64,000 nucleotides of DNA from Pelecanus crispus (taxonomy: Eukaryota > Chordata > Aves > Pelecaniformes > Pelecanidae). A program made the translations under genes and the position numbers. Under the pieces are notes generated by a model. It was not told the DNA's origin, did no database searches, and saw only the letters and a list, made by a program, of their open reading frames with translations. Positions 62,372 through 64,000 of the stretch are shown here, piece after piece. The number at the start of each line of letters is the position of its first letter. Within the stretch, counting starts at the first letter, position 1. The DNA lies in contig NC_134648.1 in NCBI RefSeq assembly GCF_030463565.1, forward strand, positions 47,616,346 through 47,680,345. The letters run 5' to 3'.

Positions 62372-63325
62372 CTACCTGCGCGGCGTGCCACATCTGCAAA
62401 GAGAGCACGGCATGGGGTGAGTGCTGCCAGGATCGGGGGGACACCAGGACCTCCAGGCTCACCCGCTCTGCCCTGGGTCCCCCCCTCCCTGTACCTGGCC
62501 TCTCCAGCACCGAACCCTGGGGTAGGGACCACAGGCAGCCTCTTCATGGAGAAGAGCAAGGGTGACAGGACTCTAGGTGCTGGCTGAGCCCCAAGCAGCA
62601 AGCTTCAGACAAAAATGGGGAAATACAATGGGAAAGTGCCAGACACAGGCACCATACCCCAAAAGTGCCTGCAGTAGGAGGCCAGCCTGTGCTGTTATAG
62701 CAAACGGTTTGAGACAGTCAGCTAAATGTAAGGAGGGAAAGGGCAGAGTAACCCAAACAACGACTAGCCAAGGACTGCAGGAAGGACACTGCTGGCAGCA
62801 AGATGAGGCTGAAACTGGAAATTCATGGATCCAGGAAACCCAGCATAGTCTGTGATAGCAATAGGGCCACACACCATCAAGTCACCCAGCCCATCGATCC
62901 CCACCCTGGGTGGGACTGGCCAGCTTTGAGCAGCTGAGCATGGAGACTACTGAGCACCTACTGAGCCTTCAGTAGAAGGCCCATTTCCCCACAGCTGCCC
63001 ACTGTCCCCTCTGTCCTGCTTTCTCCTGTGTCTGCTCTGCACAAACCCTCACTGCTCACAGCATCAGTAAAGGCTTAACAAAGCTGCTCATCCCAAAGAA
63101 ATGAATGCAGAAGACACCACCCACACCTGCCCTGCTCACTTACAGTTCACAGTCTTTACGTCTCTTCTTGTCTTGTCTTCTCTTACCTCGGCCCTTGGAT
63201 CTCCTCCTTTGAAAGGAAAGTACCACAAGAGAGGCTGATGTGTGGGAGATGAGACCCACAACCCCGGCCAGTAATGCCGCCCCGATGTCGCTTACCTTCC
63301 CAACCTCATCAGGTCCTGCCGGGGC
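62372..63325 (-). CDS. PGF: PGF (placental growth factor), last three coding exons, 5'-partial
   Basis: Secreted VEGF-family ligand for FLT1 (VEGFR1). Three minus-strand exons are visible: 63325-63296 (30 nt), 63206-63144 (63 nt) and 62393-62372 (22 nt, stop TAG). All junctions are GT-AG. With a preceding codon split as AG|G, they read ...RPRQDLMRLG, then RRRSKGRGKRRQDKKRRKDC, E, L, then CGTPRR. This aligns closely with the human PlGF-2 heparin-binding segment (RRRPKGRGKRRREKQRPTDC, HL) and with its CGDAVPRR end. The 30-nt exon equals the size of VEGFA exon 5, and the 63-nt exon equals the 21-residue PlGF-2 insert. I found no VEGF cystine-knot exon between 63326 and 64000, so the signal peptide and core domain lie beyond the right edge. 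Position next to RPS6KL1 matches human synteny. Confidence 0.92.
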
Positions 63326-64000
63326 CTGCGGGGCGGGAAAAGGACAGAGTGAAGTGGTTACTCGGGCAATGCTGTCTGTCGAGCCGCTGGAGGTGATTTA
63401 TCAAGATGCCCCAGTGCGCAGCACAATCTACGTGTTATTATTCATGCTTAGAACAGACCCAGTATGACTTCTCTCCACATTATCAACTCCTCAGCCCAGA
63501 GCTGAGTGCAATAGGCAGAGAGAAGGCAGAGGCAGCAAAGGGGAAGGGGATGGTCGGTTTTGGTGACTCTCCTGGGGATATGACATTTTGCCCATGAGGC
63601 CGGGAAGCACAGGTTCAGTTTCAGCTGCTCTCAGTGACAGCTTTGATAGCTCAGCTGGTTAAACAAGATGCAACATCCTGAGTAACACGTGGGATTTGCT
63701 GCAAAGTCTCAGTAGTGGTTCTCAGACAACAGCCATGACATACTTGGCTTAAGCACCCCCTGTGTGGGCCAAGGCCAGGACATCCACCACGCCTACGCTA
63801 AACTTCAAAGGGGAGTGATGTAAAGGTGTGGAAGGCAGCTTAGGCAGAAGCCAAAAGGTGCTGCAGAAGCAAGAATTTTACACAGATTCAAAGGCAGCCG
63901 GCACAAGTACTTGTAGGAGGTCCCCTGGGAGTTACCCTAGGTAGGAAAACCGCAACAGGCTCAGGAAATTCCCTGCATGGAAAATAGCTGGAAGTGGAGG

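Noticed and set aside
63326-64000. Search for the VEGF cystine-knot exons of PGF at the right edge
   Set aside because: No minus-strand stretch with the conserved cysteine spacing or a preceding exon ending in the expected CECR codons was found; they must lie outside the window.
1-64000. CRISPR arrays, bacterial operons, tRNA or rRNA genes
   Set aside because: The window is vertebrate nuclear DNA; the only tandem arrays are the minisatellites described, and no tRNA or rRNA-like sequence was recognised.

Overview
The window is nuclear DNA from a bird. Five conserved vertebrate genes occur in the order and orientation of human 14q24.3: YLPM1 (+, last coding exon only), PROX2 (-), DLST (+), RPS6KL1 (-) and PGF (-, 3' half only). 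The avian call rests on two 3'-end fragments of CR1 LINEs and on a solo LTR of the ERVL-like type abundant in bird genomes (from memory mainly in Neoaves; I cannot fix the species). I assembled all five gene models exon by exon from splice signals, reading-frame phase and remembered vertebrate proteins. No alignment or database search was run.

Layout. 1-1005: end of YLPM1, with a short intron in its 3' UTR. 1006-19145: about 18 kb with no recognisable gene, AT-rich to about 14.25 kb and then clearly GC-rich; the last part probably holds the PROX2 3' UTR. 19146-22375: coding exons of PROX2 on the minus strand, including a minor-spliceosome (U12) intron. 22376-26720: PROX2 upstream region, with a possible first exon and promoter near 24.7 kb, then a 72-bp tandem repeat. 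26720-43566: DLST, 15 coding exons behind a CpG-rich promoter with ETS/GABP-type sites. 43567-45800: gap between the convergent DLST and RPS6KL1. 45801-55140: RPS6KL1, 10 coding exons; its first intron holds a GC-rich minisatellite of about 1.35 kb and its promoter adjoins a second, G-rich array. 55400-61740: gap with a solo LTR flanked by a directly duplicated host segment of about 110 bp. 61740-63325: PGF 3' UTR and last three coding exons; the cystine-knot exons must lie beyond the right edge.

These are neighbours by ancestry and do not form an operon. DLST is the E2 core of the mitochondrial 2-oxoglutarate dehydrogenase complex, PROX2 a prospero-type transcription factor, RPS6KL1 an MIT-domain pseudokinase, PGF a secreted VEGF-family ligand, and YLPM1 a nuclear zinc-finger/ATPase-like protein. 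I found no previously undescribed biological system. The observations most worth following are the AT-AG U12 intron in PROX2, the LTR lying exactly between two copies of a host segment, and the minisatellite with a higher-order repeat in RPS6KL1 intron 1.
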